Positions 10,012-17,370 of a stretch of 64,000 bases of DNA are shown in pieces. The notes under the pieces are model-generated. The model saw only the letters and a program-made list of their open reading frames with translations. It ran no database searches and was not told the DNA's origin. The stretch lies in the NCBI RefSeq assembly GCF_030762805.1, contig NZ_CP129113.1:634001-698000 (forward strand), read 5' to 3'. Source of the stretch: Aciduricibacillus chroicocephali. Lineage in GTDB: Bacteria > Bacillota > Bacilli > Bacillales > Amphibacillaceae. Made by a program: the position numbers and the translations under genes. Each line of letters begins with the position of its first letter. Positions within the stretch are counted from its first letter, which is position 1.

Positions 10012-10983
10012 ATGAAAAAGATTTTACGCGTCATCGGCCGGCTTATCGCGCTTATTCTGTTTTTCTTAGCATGCTGGGGGTCAGCATGGTCTCTGGGCTA
10101 TATGCACAGCGTTTGGGAAGATGGGCGGCAGCAGCCTGAGGAACACAAAGTAGAAGAAAAAACGGTTCTGCGCACAAGATCCGGGGTTATGACATATTTA
10201 GCCCTATTTGATAAGGAAGCAGCCAGAGAGGTTTTTGAAACCTTGGAGCCAAGCCGGTATGCGTACGTGTCCGCGTCGCAATTTAAACAGCTGCGTCCCG
10301 GAGACAGCATAGATGTGCGAAAAATAAAGGGCGAATACAGCGCCACGAGCAGAACGTTTATTTCTGATCTCGCCACTGCCTTCTTTCTGGTAGTCCTGAT
10401 TTTGTTGTATCCCGTTTTTTACCTGGCTTATTTGCTTGATAAATGGGTAGTAACCAGAGAGGTGATCGCACGGGTCAAGCCACTGCTTTTGTGGACTGGA
10501 ATCATATTGCCGTTTAGCCTGTTTGCGCTCTTTTGCTTTTTCTCCTTACTCGGCGGCATCCAAACAATATTCTCTGTGTCAGCGTCCTACACGGGGACAC
10601 AGATGGAGAAAGAAGCTGTTATCCTTGACAGTTATTCTTATATAGACAATTCGGGAAGACTGACCGTTCATTATTATTACAAGGCGATCGTATTCCAGGA
10701 CGAGTCAGCTGGAGATGTCTACATGACAAAAGGAATGTCCCGCGAAGAATTTGAAACGCATAAAATCACGCTGCCGGTTGCTTATCAGGAGGGAAAGCCT
10801 CTTGATCTCCACGTACGGGACTCTGAAACACACAATCTTTGGTATTATTTGTATGACCAAAGTGATTTGGTTGGCAGCCTGCTCGGGTTGTTGTTTCTTT
10901 CCTTTTATGGATTCTTGTTCTGGGAAATCTGGCGCTTGAAAAAAGGAGAGCACAGGAATCGCAAAAGCAAACGGCGGAACTGA
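10012..10983 (+). CDS. Unknown membrane protein with two extracytoplasmic loops
   Basis: A 323-residue protein I do not recognise. Hydrophobic segments occur at about 9-27, 121-143, 161-185 and 283-305. A hydrophilic domain sits between the first two and a second (about 190-280) between the last two. The second contains a strand-rich stretch, KEAVILDSYSYID, then VHYYYKAIVF, distantly like DUF3592 proteins, but this is weak. The tail is basic (RNRKSKRRN). ATG 10012 has ACGGAGGTG upstream. It is somewhat richer in G and C than the AT-rich genes to its right and sits at the start of the inserted segment between guaA and pbuG. It has its own strong terminator. Confidence 0.75.
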   Translation: MKKILRVIGRLIALILFFLACWGSAWSLGYMHSVWEDGRQQPEEHKVEEKTVLRTRSGVMTYLALFDKEAAREVFETLEPSRYAYVSASQFKQLRPGDSIDVRKIKGEYSATSRTFISDLATAFFLVVLILLYPVFYLAYLLDKWVVTREVIARVKPLLLWTGIILPFSLFALFCFFSLLGGIQTIFSVSASYTGTQMEKEAVILDSYSYIDNSGRLTVHYYYKAIVFQDESAGDVYMTKGMSREEFETHKITLPVAYQEGKPLDLHVRDSETHNLWYYLYDQSDLVGSLLGLLFLSFYGFLFWEIWRLKKGEHRNRKSKRRN

Positions 10984-11018
10984 AACACCCCTTCTGCCAA
11001 TGGCAGAAGGGGGTGTTT
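10983..11018 (+). terminator. Terminator after the unknown membrane protein
   Basis: AAACACCCCTTCTGCC and GGCAGAAGGGGGTGTTT form a near-perfect stem around AAT that starts inside the stop codon. The T tract is only TTT, so the stem strength carries the call. Confidence 0.7.
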
Positions 11019-11302
11019 GCGTTAATATCGGCAAATCTGCGGCCCACCGGAAAAATCCTAATCCTTGCCCACAGCGGGAAACGAGCCGTCCGCACTTGAG
11101 ATCAGAGTCCAGGAAAATCTGTTTGAAAGGGTTTGGGCTTGAATTCTTTTGGAGATACATCAACAGTTGTTGTACATATAAAACGCATATGAGAAAAGAT
11201 AGAGTTTGATCCTAAAAATCAGTATTGTTAGAAACAATCTGGGGGTCTGGATATCGATTTAATCATAACAAGTAAATACAGTTTCTAAAGGAGGTCACTG
11301 CT
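11019..11302. other. Intergenic stretch before the ankyrin lipoprotein gene
   Basis: The left half (to about 11130) is GC-richer and has an open frame on the minus strand, but no start with a ribosome site. It may be a gene remnant. The right half is AT-rich and must hold the promoter of the lipoprotein gene; no clear -35/-10 pair is visible. TTAGAAAC (11228) and GTTTCTAA (11281) form a spaced inverted repeat. Confidence 0.4.
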
Positions 11303-12091
11303 TTGTATTTCAAACATATTAACAGGCTGATGATGATTCTTGTGTTTAGTTTAATTATGGCAGCTTGTCAAAAACAGGGCATTATAGATCAGACAAATGA
11401 TGATACAAACGAAGAAAGTAGGGAAAAGCAAACAGTGAAGGATTCTAATGAAAATGAAAGGAGGTCTAAAGAAATGAAAAACAAAGCGAGCAATTATCTA
11501 GATGGAAGTCTACTAAAGGCAGTGAAAGATGGCAATCCAGAACTAGTGCGCTCAATACTGGAATCTGCTGATTACCAAGTTGATGAAAAGAACGGAAAAG
11601 GTGAGACTCCCTTGTTAATTGCCGTTCATAACAATTCTGTTAAGATCAGTAAGATGCTTATAGATCACGGGGCAGATATTAATGAACAGGATGATATCTT
11701 GGACAGTCCTTATCTATATGCTGGCGCCCTAGGCAGAACCGAAATATTAAAATATATGCTTGAAAAGGCTACCCCAGATGAGACCAAATTTAACCGTTAT
11801 GGAGGAAATGCTATAATCCCTGCTGCAGAAAAGGGACACTTGGAAAATGTTAAATTGCTTCTTGAGAAAAGTAAGAGTGATGTGAATCACCAAAATGACT
11901 TTGGATATACCGCGCTCATTGAAGCAGTAGCTCTAACAGACGGTTCTACAGTATATCAAGACATCGTTCAAGTTTTATTAGATGGTGGAGCAAATCCTAA
12001 TCTGAAAGATAACAATGGAAAAACTGCACTAGATTATGCACAAGAATTAAACTATACAGAAATGGAGCAGATCTTACTGAAATACAGATAA
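11303..12091 (+). CDS. Ankyrin-repeat lipoprotein
   Basis: A 262-residue predicted lipoprotein. The signal peptide ends in the lipobox IMAAC (Cys about residue 22), followed by a polar linker (about 25-65) and then about five ankyrin repeats. Visible repeat elements are GETPLLIAVHNNS, LIDHGADIN, AAEKGHLENVKLLLE, TALIEAV and LLDGGANPN. It should sit on the outer face of the membrane and bind a protein partner. The start is TTG 11303 with AAAGGAGG eight bases upstream. It ends only seven bases from the convergent paralogue gene at 12099, with no terminator between. Ankyrin lipoproteins are unusual in this position; function unknown. Confidence 0.85.
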   Translation: MYFKHINRLMMILVFSLIMAACQKQGIIDQTNDDTNEESREKQTVKDSNENERRSKEMKNKASNYLDGSLLKAVKDGNPELVRSILESADYQVDEKNGKGETPLLIAVHNNSVKISKMLIDHGADINEQDDILDSPYLYAGALGRTEILKYMLEKATPDETKFNRYGGNAIIPAAEKGHLENVKLLLEKSKSDVNHQNDFGYTALIEAVALTDGSTVYQDIVQVLLDGGANPNLKDNNGKTALDYAQELNYTEMEQILLKYR

Positions 12092-12098
12092 GCTGTGA

Positions 12099-12713
12099 TT
12101 ACTTAAGAAAGCTGTCTTTCTCAATTTTGACATCACCGAGATCCTCGATTGTGAACTTGCTGTCATAAGCATCAAACCAGTCGGGGAGGACTCTCTCGTA
12201 CAAGACTTTTTGAGAAATCTGTTTCAGTTCGGCTTCGCTAATTTTATATTCTTTTAAGTAGGTTTTTATAGCAGAAGGGCTAGAGACTGTAAATTCATCG
12301 AGATTTTCATCGTTAATCAGCACGTATTCTCTCAAGCTTTTGTTGGTAAAAGTATACTCATAACAAATGTTAAAGAAGATATTATACGCAAGCTTTTGAG
12401 AATAGGTTATGTTTAGTTGCCGATCGTCGAATAAGAACAAGAACCCTAGATGATCTCCTTTTTTAAACACAGGCGTTTTATATACCTCGCTGAACATATT
12501 TTCTACATAATTCACGTTATCTCTTGAATTCCGAACAAGATTATCCATGCGGGCAAAGCCAATATGTTTTTGCTTTTTTATTGTCTCAGCTTCAATTTGA
12601 TACATTTCTTCAAATACGTTTTTGGGTAATAAATTAATATTATTAATAAAAATCCATCCAAGCAAAACGAACAGTAAGCTGAACCTAACCATAAAATCGC
12701 GTTTATTTTTCAT
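12099..12713 (-). CDS. Small single-pass membrane protein, paralogue A
   Basis: 204 residues with one N-terminal membrane helix (about 8-25) and an extracytoplasmic domain. It is one of four paralogues in 3.5 kb. Shared motifs are PKNVFEEMY, GFARMDN, FLFLFDD, the stretch DWFDAYDSKFTIEDLG and a KDSFLK C-terminus. ATG 12713 has GGAGG five bases before; a start at 12731 has no ribosome site. It follows paralogue B (stop at 12743) by 30 bases, so the two form an operon. It has the same length as paralogue C (204 residues) and is its closest relative, including in the 3' DNA. I do not recognise the family. Confidence 0.8.
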   Translation of the reverse strand: MKNKRDFMVRFSLLFVLLGWIFINNINLLPKNVFEEMYQIEAETIKKQKHIGFARMDNLVRNSRDNVNYVENMFSEVYKTPVFKKGDHLGFLFLFDDRQLNITYSQKLAYNIFFNICYEYTFTNKSLREYVLINDENLDEFTVSSPSAIKTYLKEYKISEAELKQISQKVLYERVLPDWFDAYDSKFTIEDLGDVKIEKDSFLK

Positions 12714-12742
12714 GAGGACCTCCAAATACAAACAAGCCTTGA

Positions 12743-13408
12743 TTATTTAAGGAAGCTGTCTTTCTCAATTTTGACATTACCCAGATCCTCGACTGAGAAC
12801 TTGCTGTCATAAGCATCAAACCAGTCAAGAAGGACTCTATTGTATAGCACTTCATGGGCGATTTGTTTCAGTTTAGACTCTTTTATATTGTAACGATTTA
12901 AATATCTTCTTATTTCGTTTCGATTTTTAGTATTAAACTCCTCTAGATTTTCATCATAAATTGAAACATATTCATTTAATTTGCGTGATTTTTGGTCATA
13001 TACGTAACGGATATTTAGAGAAACGTCCATTTTTAAATCTTTGGAATAGGTAATATGAATCCTGTTTTTATCAAATAGAAAAAGAAAACGTATAGCTTCA
13101 TCTTTTTCTAAAACTGTCTCTTCGTAATCCTCTGCCGCCATATTTCCTAGCATCATTCCGGATTTCCGATTCCAATGCTGAATGTTTTCCATATTAGGAA
13201 ACCCGTCATCTGTATACTTGTTCATTGTCTTTTGTTCAGCAGTGTACATTTCATCGAATACGTTTTTAGGCACAAAAGCATCGCTAAGAATGATCCGGAA
13301 CAGCAAGAAGAGTAGGATGAATAAAGTGGCTAATAACATAATGTGTTTTTTGAATCGTGTCCTGGCTGTTCGCGTATTTGTTTCTGCAGAAAAGAAATCA
13401 ACGTTCAT
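12743..13408 (-). CDS. Small single-pass membrane protein, paralogue B
   Basis: 221 residues. It has a 20-residue polar N-terminal extension, one membrane helix (about 23-42) and the same outer domain as A, C and D: PKNVFDEMY, GFPNMEN, FLFLFDKN, DWFDAYDSKFSVEDLG and final KDSFLK. AAGGAGG precedes ATG 13408. It is the first gene of the B-A pair. The N-terminal extension is shared only with the broken copy D, so B and D are the 'first gene' type and A and C the 'second gene' type. Function unknown; no enzyme motif seen. Confidence 0.8.
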   Translation of the reverse strand: MNVDFFSAETNTRTARTRFKKHIMLLATLFILLFLLFRIILSDAFVPKNVFDEMYTAEQKTMNKYTDDGFPNMENIQHWNRKSGMMLGNMAAEDYEETVLEKDEAIRFLFLFDKNRIHITYSKDLKMDVSLNIRYVYDQKSRKLNEYVSIYDENLEEFNTKNRNEIRRYLNRYNIKESKLKQIAHEVLYNRVLLDWFDAYDSKFSVEDLGNVKIEKDSFLK

Positions 13409-13591
13409 TTGTCTCTACCTCCTTAAGCTGAAATTACTCCTTTTATACTGTATGTCCTTGATCAGCATTTTGTCTTTTTCTAATTACTTCTCTTTATAAC
13501 AGATTTATATGTTAATAGTTAATACGCTAATAGGTACATATGTTTCTATTTTGTTATATAGTATTTTAAAGTATTAAATAGGGGGGAAATG

Positions 13592-14155
13592 ATGAACGAT
13601 ATAAAAAGGTGTGACTGGGCAAACAAAAATGAGATAGAACAGGAATACCATGATCGAGAATGGGGCATTCCGGTTCATGATGATAGAAAGCTATTTAAGT
13701 TGTTAATGTTAGAAGGGAAGCAAGCTGGTCTTAGTTGGGTAACAATCCTGAAGAAAATGGATACACTTTGTGAGGCTTTCGATGATTTTGATCCAGAAAT
13801 CCTAATTACATATGACGATAAAAAGATAGCATCTCTTTTAGAAAATGAAGGCATCATTCGAAATAAGCTAAAGGTGAATGCTGTTATTAACAACGCCGCT
13901 GCGTATTTTAAGCTATGCGAAGAATTTAATTCATTGGATAATTACCTATGGGCTTACGTAGATTATAAAACAATTGTGAATGCATGGCAGCATTCTGAAG
14001 AGGTACCTGCTAGTACGCCGTTATCCGATGAAATCAGCAAAGACTTAAAAAAGCGAGGTTTCAAGTTTGTTGGTTCTACAACGATTTATGCATTTATGCA
14101 GTCGATTGGAATGGTAAACGATCATTTAACGTCCTGTGCTTTTTATCAGCGGTAG
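13592..14155 (+). CDS. tag: DNA-3-methyladenine glycosylase I
   Basis: Excises 3-methyladenine from alkylated DNA to start base-excision repair. 187 residues, typical length. The four zinc ligands of Tag are present: Cys in KRCDW and His in YHDREWG near the N-terminus, and His and Cys in NDHLTSC at the end. LEGKQAGLSWVTIL is the family's substrate-pocket motif. Two ATGs are adjacent; 13592 has better spacing (five to six bases) from the GGGGGG ribosome site than 13589. It is on the opposite strand to the four paralogues and sits exactly between the two copies of the duplicated module. Confidence 0.93.
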   Translation: MNDIKRCDWANKNEIEQEYHDREWGIPVHDDRKLFKLLMLEGKQAGLSWVTILKKMDTLCEAFDDFDPEILITYDDKKIASLLENEGIIRNKLKVNAVINNAAAYFKLCEEFNSLDNYLWAYVDYKTIVNAWQHSEEVPASTPLSDEISKDLKKRGFKFVGSTTIYAFMQSIGMVNDHLTSCAFYQR

Positions 14156-14173
14156 GAGCATAGAAATAACAAG

Positions 14174-14211
14174 AAGGACCTAACCGAAAGCAACAGTTAG
14201 GTCCTTCCTGT
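14174..14211 (+). terminator. tag terminator
   Basis: AAGGACCTAAC and GTTAGGTCCTT form an 11-bp perfect stem, followed by CCTGTTTT. Confidence 0.8.
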
Positions 14212-14237
14212 TTTCTGGGATTCTTCTTCAAGAGCAG

Positions 14238-14852
14238 CTACTTAAGAAAGCTGTCTTTCTTAAATTTCACACTACCCAGATCCTCGATTGTGAACTTGCT
14301 GTCGTTTGCTTCAAACCAGTCGGGGAGGACTCTTTTGTATAGAACATTATGTGCAGTGGATTTTAGTTCTTTTTCAGTAATCTTGTATGTTTTTAAATAA
14401 CCTTTTATTTGTTCTATTTCTTTTACTGTGAAAGTCTCTGGCAATTGTTCATCATTAATTGTAATAAACTGGTTTAATTGATTTTCCTCATTCTTATATT
14501 GGTAGCGAATCATCAGGAATATATCCTTTTTAAGCTCTTTTGAGTAAGTTATATGAAGTTCCTGGTCATCGTAAAGAAATAAAAAGCTTATCGATTCACC
14601 CTCATTTAAAACAGATTTTTTATAATGTTCGTTAATCATATTCCCATCATAGGTTACTAGCTCTCGGGATTTGTTACGTATATTTTCCATGTTGGCAAAG
14701 CCAATTTTCTTCTGTTCTTTTATTGTTTTTCTCTCGATGTGATACATTTCATCGAATACATTATTTGGGGAAAGAGCTTTGTAATAGTAGCTTCCAATAA
14801 TCAAGGACAGTAATAGGGTACACCCAATCATAAATCTTCGTTTATTTCTCAT
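14238..14852 (-). CDS. Small single-pass membrane protein, paralogue C
   Basis: 204 residues with one membrane helix (about 8-25). It has the family motifs PNNVFDEMY, GFANMEN, FLFLYDD, DWFEANDSKFTIEDLG and KDSFLK. ATG 14852 has GGAGG five bases upstream; an ATG at 14882 overlaps the stop of copy D but has no ribosome site. It is the partner of A in the other copy of the module: same length, same 30-base distance from the upstream gene, and nearly the same last 40 bases. Probably depends on transcription through the broken copy D. Function unknown. Confidence 0.8.
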   Translation of the reverse strand: MRNKRRFMIGCTLLLSLIIGSYYYKALSPNNVFDEMYHIERKTIKEQKKIGFANMENIRNKSRELVTYDGNMINEHYKKSVLNEGESISFLFLYDDQELHITYSKELKKDIFLMIRYQYKNEENQLNQFITINDEQLPETFTVKEIEQIKGYLKTYKITEKELKSTAHNVLYKRVLPDWFEANDSKFTIEDLGSVKFKKDSFLK

Positions 14853-14881
14853 GTGAACCTCCGAATACAAATAAACTGTCA

Positions 14882-15562
14882 TTATTTAAGGAAGCTGTCT
14901 TTCTCAATTTTGACATTACCAAGCTTATCGATTGAGAATTTGCTGTCATATGCTTCTAACCAATCGGATAGGACTCTTTTGTACAAAACATCATGAGCAG
15001 ATTGCATTAGTTCATTTTTATTTATTCTTTATCTATTCAAATAAGTTCTGATTGCTTGCTTATTTTTGACGGTAAAATTAGATAGATTCTCATCATGTAT
15101 AACAATATAGTTTTTTAAAGTTTTATTTGATACGCAATAATCATAACGTATATGCAGAGAAATATGATCTACTAATCGGATAGCGTAGGTTATATCTGCG
15201 GACTTTTTATTAAATAAAAATAAAAAACCTAAACTCTCCCCATCATTGAGGACGTTACTTTTGTACTCTTCAGAAAGGTAGAGTTCTTTATAGTTAGTAC
15301 GATTCCGATCCCTAGATACAATTTCCTCCATATTGGAAAAACCAATACGTTCCTGTTTTTTACTTGCCTTGATTTCCGAATAATACATTTCATCAAAAAT
15401 ATTCTTGGGAGTATAGGATTTCTTTAGAATTAAAATAGTTGCTACTGTAATGAATAATATGGCTAATAACATAATGTATTGCTGGAGTCTTGTTTTGCTA
15501 TTTTGCTTTTTTGTCTTTCCAGTTGAGGAATTGATATCTATTGTTTTCACCTCTTTAAGCAA
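14882..15562 (-). pseudogene. Paralogue D, broken by an in-frame TAA and lacking a clear start
   Basis: The frame matches paralogue B along its whole length: polar N-terminal extension, membrane helix, PKNIFDEMY, GFSNMEE and FLFLFNK. At 15029-15031 a TAA replaces the Tyr that follows YLNR in copy B. The frame then runs on as RINKNELMQSAHD to VKIEKDSFLK and ends at 14882, so a single nonsense change separates the two parts. The 5' end is also poor: aligned with B's ribosome site and start, the expected ATG is ATA (15541-15539), leaving only a TTG at 15562 with no good ribosome site. It would lack the last 50 residues. A sequencing error in the TAA is the alternative. Confidence 0.75.
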
Positions 15563-15593
15563 CTACTCAATAAACAATACTTTAACAGAAACT

Positions 15594-15611
15594 GTCAGTG
15601 TATACACTGAC
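15594..15611. promoter_or_regulatory. 18-bp perfect palindrome, candidate operator
   Basis: GTCAGTGTATACACTGAC is a perfect inverted repeat with no spacer, typical of dimeric repressor sites such as TetR-type. It lies 32 bases upstream of copy D and about 80 upstream of the pbuG riboswitch, and overlaps CTGACA, a possible -35 for the D-C operon. No cognate regulator is encoded nearby. Confidence 0.55.
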
Positions 15612-15649
15612 GAAAAATGAAAAAAGTTGTCGAGTTGAACACAATTCTG

Positions 15650-15658
15650 TGTTACAAT
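15650..15658 (+). promoter_or_regulatory. Candidate extended -10 of the pbuG promoter
   Basis: TGTTACAAT fits an extended -10 (TGn then TACAAT). It lies about 35 bases before the riboswitch aptamer, the right distance for the RNA start. The -35 is poor. Confidence 0.4.
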
Positions 15659-15690
15659 TGGGTCGAACTAATAAGTAAATTGAATAGAGC

Positions 15691-15760
15691 TGAGCGTATA
15701 ATTTCAGTAATAGGGTCTGAGAGTCTCTACCGAATCGCCGTAAATGGTTCGACTACGCAC
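15691..15760 (+). promoter_or_regulatory. Guanine riboswitch (purine class) upstream of pbuG
   Basis: All purine-aptamer elements are visible: P1 arms GCGTA (15693) and TACGC (15754), the TATAAT-like J1/2, a P2 hairpin, the J2/3 core TCTCTACC, the P3 loop CCGTAAAT, and the 3' core GACTACG. The base that pairs with the ligand (position 74 in xpt numbering) is C, so guanine or hypoxanthine is expected, not adenine. Binding should favour the downstream terminator and shut off uptake. Confidence 0.92.
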
Positions 15761-15819
15761 AGGAACAGCAGGATAGGTCTATACTTTATCTTGTTTGTTG
15801 TTATTGTTGTGCGGCATGC

Positions 15820-15858
15820 TCTTTGATGAATTCATCAAGGGTGTGTTTTTGTGTTTTT
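15820..15858 (+). terminator. Riboswitch expression-platform terminator of pbuG
   Basis: TCTTTGATG and CATCAAGGG pair around AATT, followed by TGTGTTTTTGTGTTTTT. It lies 60 bases after the aptamer and before the pbuG ribosome site, as expected for transcriptional attenuation. I could not define the antiterminator arm. Confidence 0.65.
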
Positions 15859-15933
15859 AAGGGGCTTTTTTGGAATTCCTTATAGATACATGGACAACAT
15901 GAGATACTGAGAATAGGAAGGGAAGATCAATCA

Positions 15934-17265
15934 GTGAAAAAGTATTTTCAGTTTGAAGAGCTTGGCACAAATTATAAAAGAGAGTTCCTTGCCGGGCTAA
16001 CAACATTCCTTGCGATGGCGTACATCCTGTTCGTTAATCCGCAGACACTCGGATTAGTAGGAATCGACCTGCCTAAAGGTGTAACGGGCATGGATCCGGG
16101 TGCGGTATTTACAGCGACAGCTTTGGCTGCGGCAGTAGGATCTTTATTCATGGGGATTGTAGCGAAATATCCTGTTGTATTGGCACCTGGTGTCGGTCTA
16201 AGTGCATTCTTCGCATTTACAGTAGTCCTTGGTTATGGAATTCCTTGGCAGACAGCTTTGTCAGGCGTTCTTGTATCTGGTATTTTCTTTATTTTACTTA
16301 CGATGACAGGTCTGCGTGAGAAAATCATCAACTCCATTCCTGCGAACTTGAAGCAGGCAGTTGGTGTTGGTATTGGTTTCTTCATCGCCTTTATCGGTTT
16401 GAAGAGTGCGGGCATTATTGTTTCCAATCCATCGACATTCGTTGCAGTTGGTGACTTTACGAAACCATCCGTATTGCTTGCAGTTTTCGGTATTGTCATT
16501 TCCATCGTCTTCTTGACATTGAAAATTCAAGGCGGTATTTTCTATGGCATGATCCTAACAGCTATTGCCGGTATGGTAACAGGTCTGATTGATCATCCGA
16601 AGGGGATCGGTGATATCGTTGGCAGTGTCCCAAGTCTAGCTCCGACTTTTGGACAAGCATTTTTCCATTTTGATGATTTGTTCACTATTCAAATGCTTCT
16701 CGTTATCCTGACATTCTTGTTCGTTGATTTCTTTGATACGGCAGGTACGCTTGTTGCAGTTGCTTCACAGGCTGGTCTCATGCGTGACAACAAATTGCCA
16801 CGCGCAGGCAGAGCTCTCGTAGCAGATTCCAGTGCTACAGTGGCCGGCGCAATCCTTGGAACTTCAACAACAACTTCATATATTGAGTCGACTGCAGGTG
16901 TTGCAGCAGGCGGACGTTCCGGTTTTACAGCTGTTGTGGCAGCTGGATTGTTCCTAATTTCTTTGTTCTTCTCCCCATTGCTTAGTGTAATCACACCAGA
17001 GGTGACAGCACCAGCACTCGTTATTGTAGGGATTTTAATGTCGACATCACTCGGCAATATCGAGTGGGATCGCTTTGAAGTGGCAGTACCATCATTCTTC
17101 ACGATTGTAGCTATGCCGCTCACATACAGCATTGCGACAGGGATCGCGATGGGATTTGTCTTCTACCCAATTACAATGATTTTGAAGGGTAAAGCAAAAG
17201 AAATCCATCCGATTATGTATATGCTGTTCGTGATCTTTATTCTTTATTTCATATTCTTAAGCTAG
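15934..17265 (+). CDS. pbuG: Guanine/hypoxanthine permease, AzgA-type NCS2
   Basis: A 443-residue multi-pass permease that imports hypoxanthine and guanine. It begins FEELGTNYKREFLAGLTTF and has the AzgA-group motifs MAYILFVNP, GVGLSAFFAF, FVDFFDTAGTL and GTSTTTSYIES. Start codon GTG at 15934 follows GGAAGGGAAG. Riboswitch control by guanine fits a purine importer. In B. subtilis pbuG lies next to guaA; here about 5.8 kb of accessory genes separate them. Confidence 0.93.
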   Translation: MKKYFQFEELGTNYKREFLAGLTTFLAMAYILFVNPQTLGLVGIDLPKGVTGMDPGAVFTATALAAAVGSLFMGIVAKYPVVLAPGVGLSAFFAFTVVLGYGIPWQTALSGVLVSGIFFILLTMTGLREKIINSIPANLKQAVGVGIGFFIAFIGLKSAGIIVSNPSTFVAVGDFTKPSVLLAVFGIVISIVFLTLKIQGGIFYGMILTAIAGMVTGLIDHPKGIGDIVGSVPSLAPTFGQAFFHFDDLFTIQMLLVILTFLFVDFFDTAGTLVAVASQAGLMRDNKLPRAGRALVADSSATVAGAILGTSTTTSYIESTAGVAAGGRSGFTAVVAAGLFLISLFFSPLLSVITPEVTAPALVIVGILMSTSLGNIEWDRFEVAVPSFFTIVAMPLTYSIATGIAMGFVFYPITMILKGKAKEIHPIMYMLFVIFILYFIFLS

Positions 17266-17275
17266 TGTGGTCTGA

Positions 17276-17316
17276 AAAGGGACCTGTACAATTCATGTAC
17301 GGGTCTCTTTTTGTTT
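17276..17316 (+). terminator. pbuG terminator
   Basis: AAAGGGACCTGTAC pairs with GTACGGGTCTCTTT, followed by TTGTTTT. Confidence 0.8.
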
Positions 17317-17370
17317 TGCCCATCCTTTGCAGTGGAATACGGATTGCAGAAGGATAAAGGAGGCAGTTCA

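Larger units (their letters stand above)
12099..15562. repeat. Duplicated two-gene module (B-A and D-C) flanking tag
   Basis: The segments 12099-13408 and 14238-15562 carry the same arrangement on the minus strand. Each has a longer protein with an N-terminal extension (B or D), a 30-base gap, then a 204-residue protein (A or C). The intergenic GGAGGT and flanking bases match, as do the 3' ends of all four genes. The copies are diverged elsewhere, so the duplication is not recent, or the 3' ends are kept alike by gene conversion. Confidence 0.75.

Noticed and set aside
10705-11163. A 152-codon minus-strand open frame over the end of the unknown membrane gene and the following gap
   Set aside because: No ribosome site, crosses a strong terminator and overlaps a convincing gene. 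Its upstream part could be a remnant, but no family was recognised.
15655-15673. PurBox before pbuG (GGTCGAACTAAT)
   Set aside because: The CGAAC core is present but the flanks are not A/T-rich on one side, and no second inverted box lies about 17 bases away.
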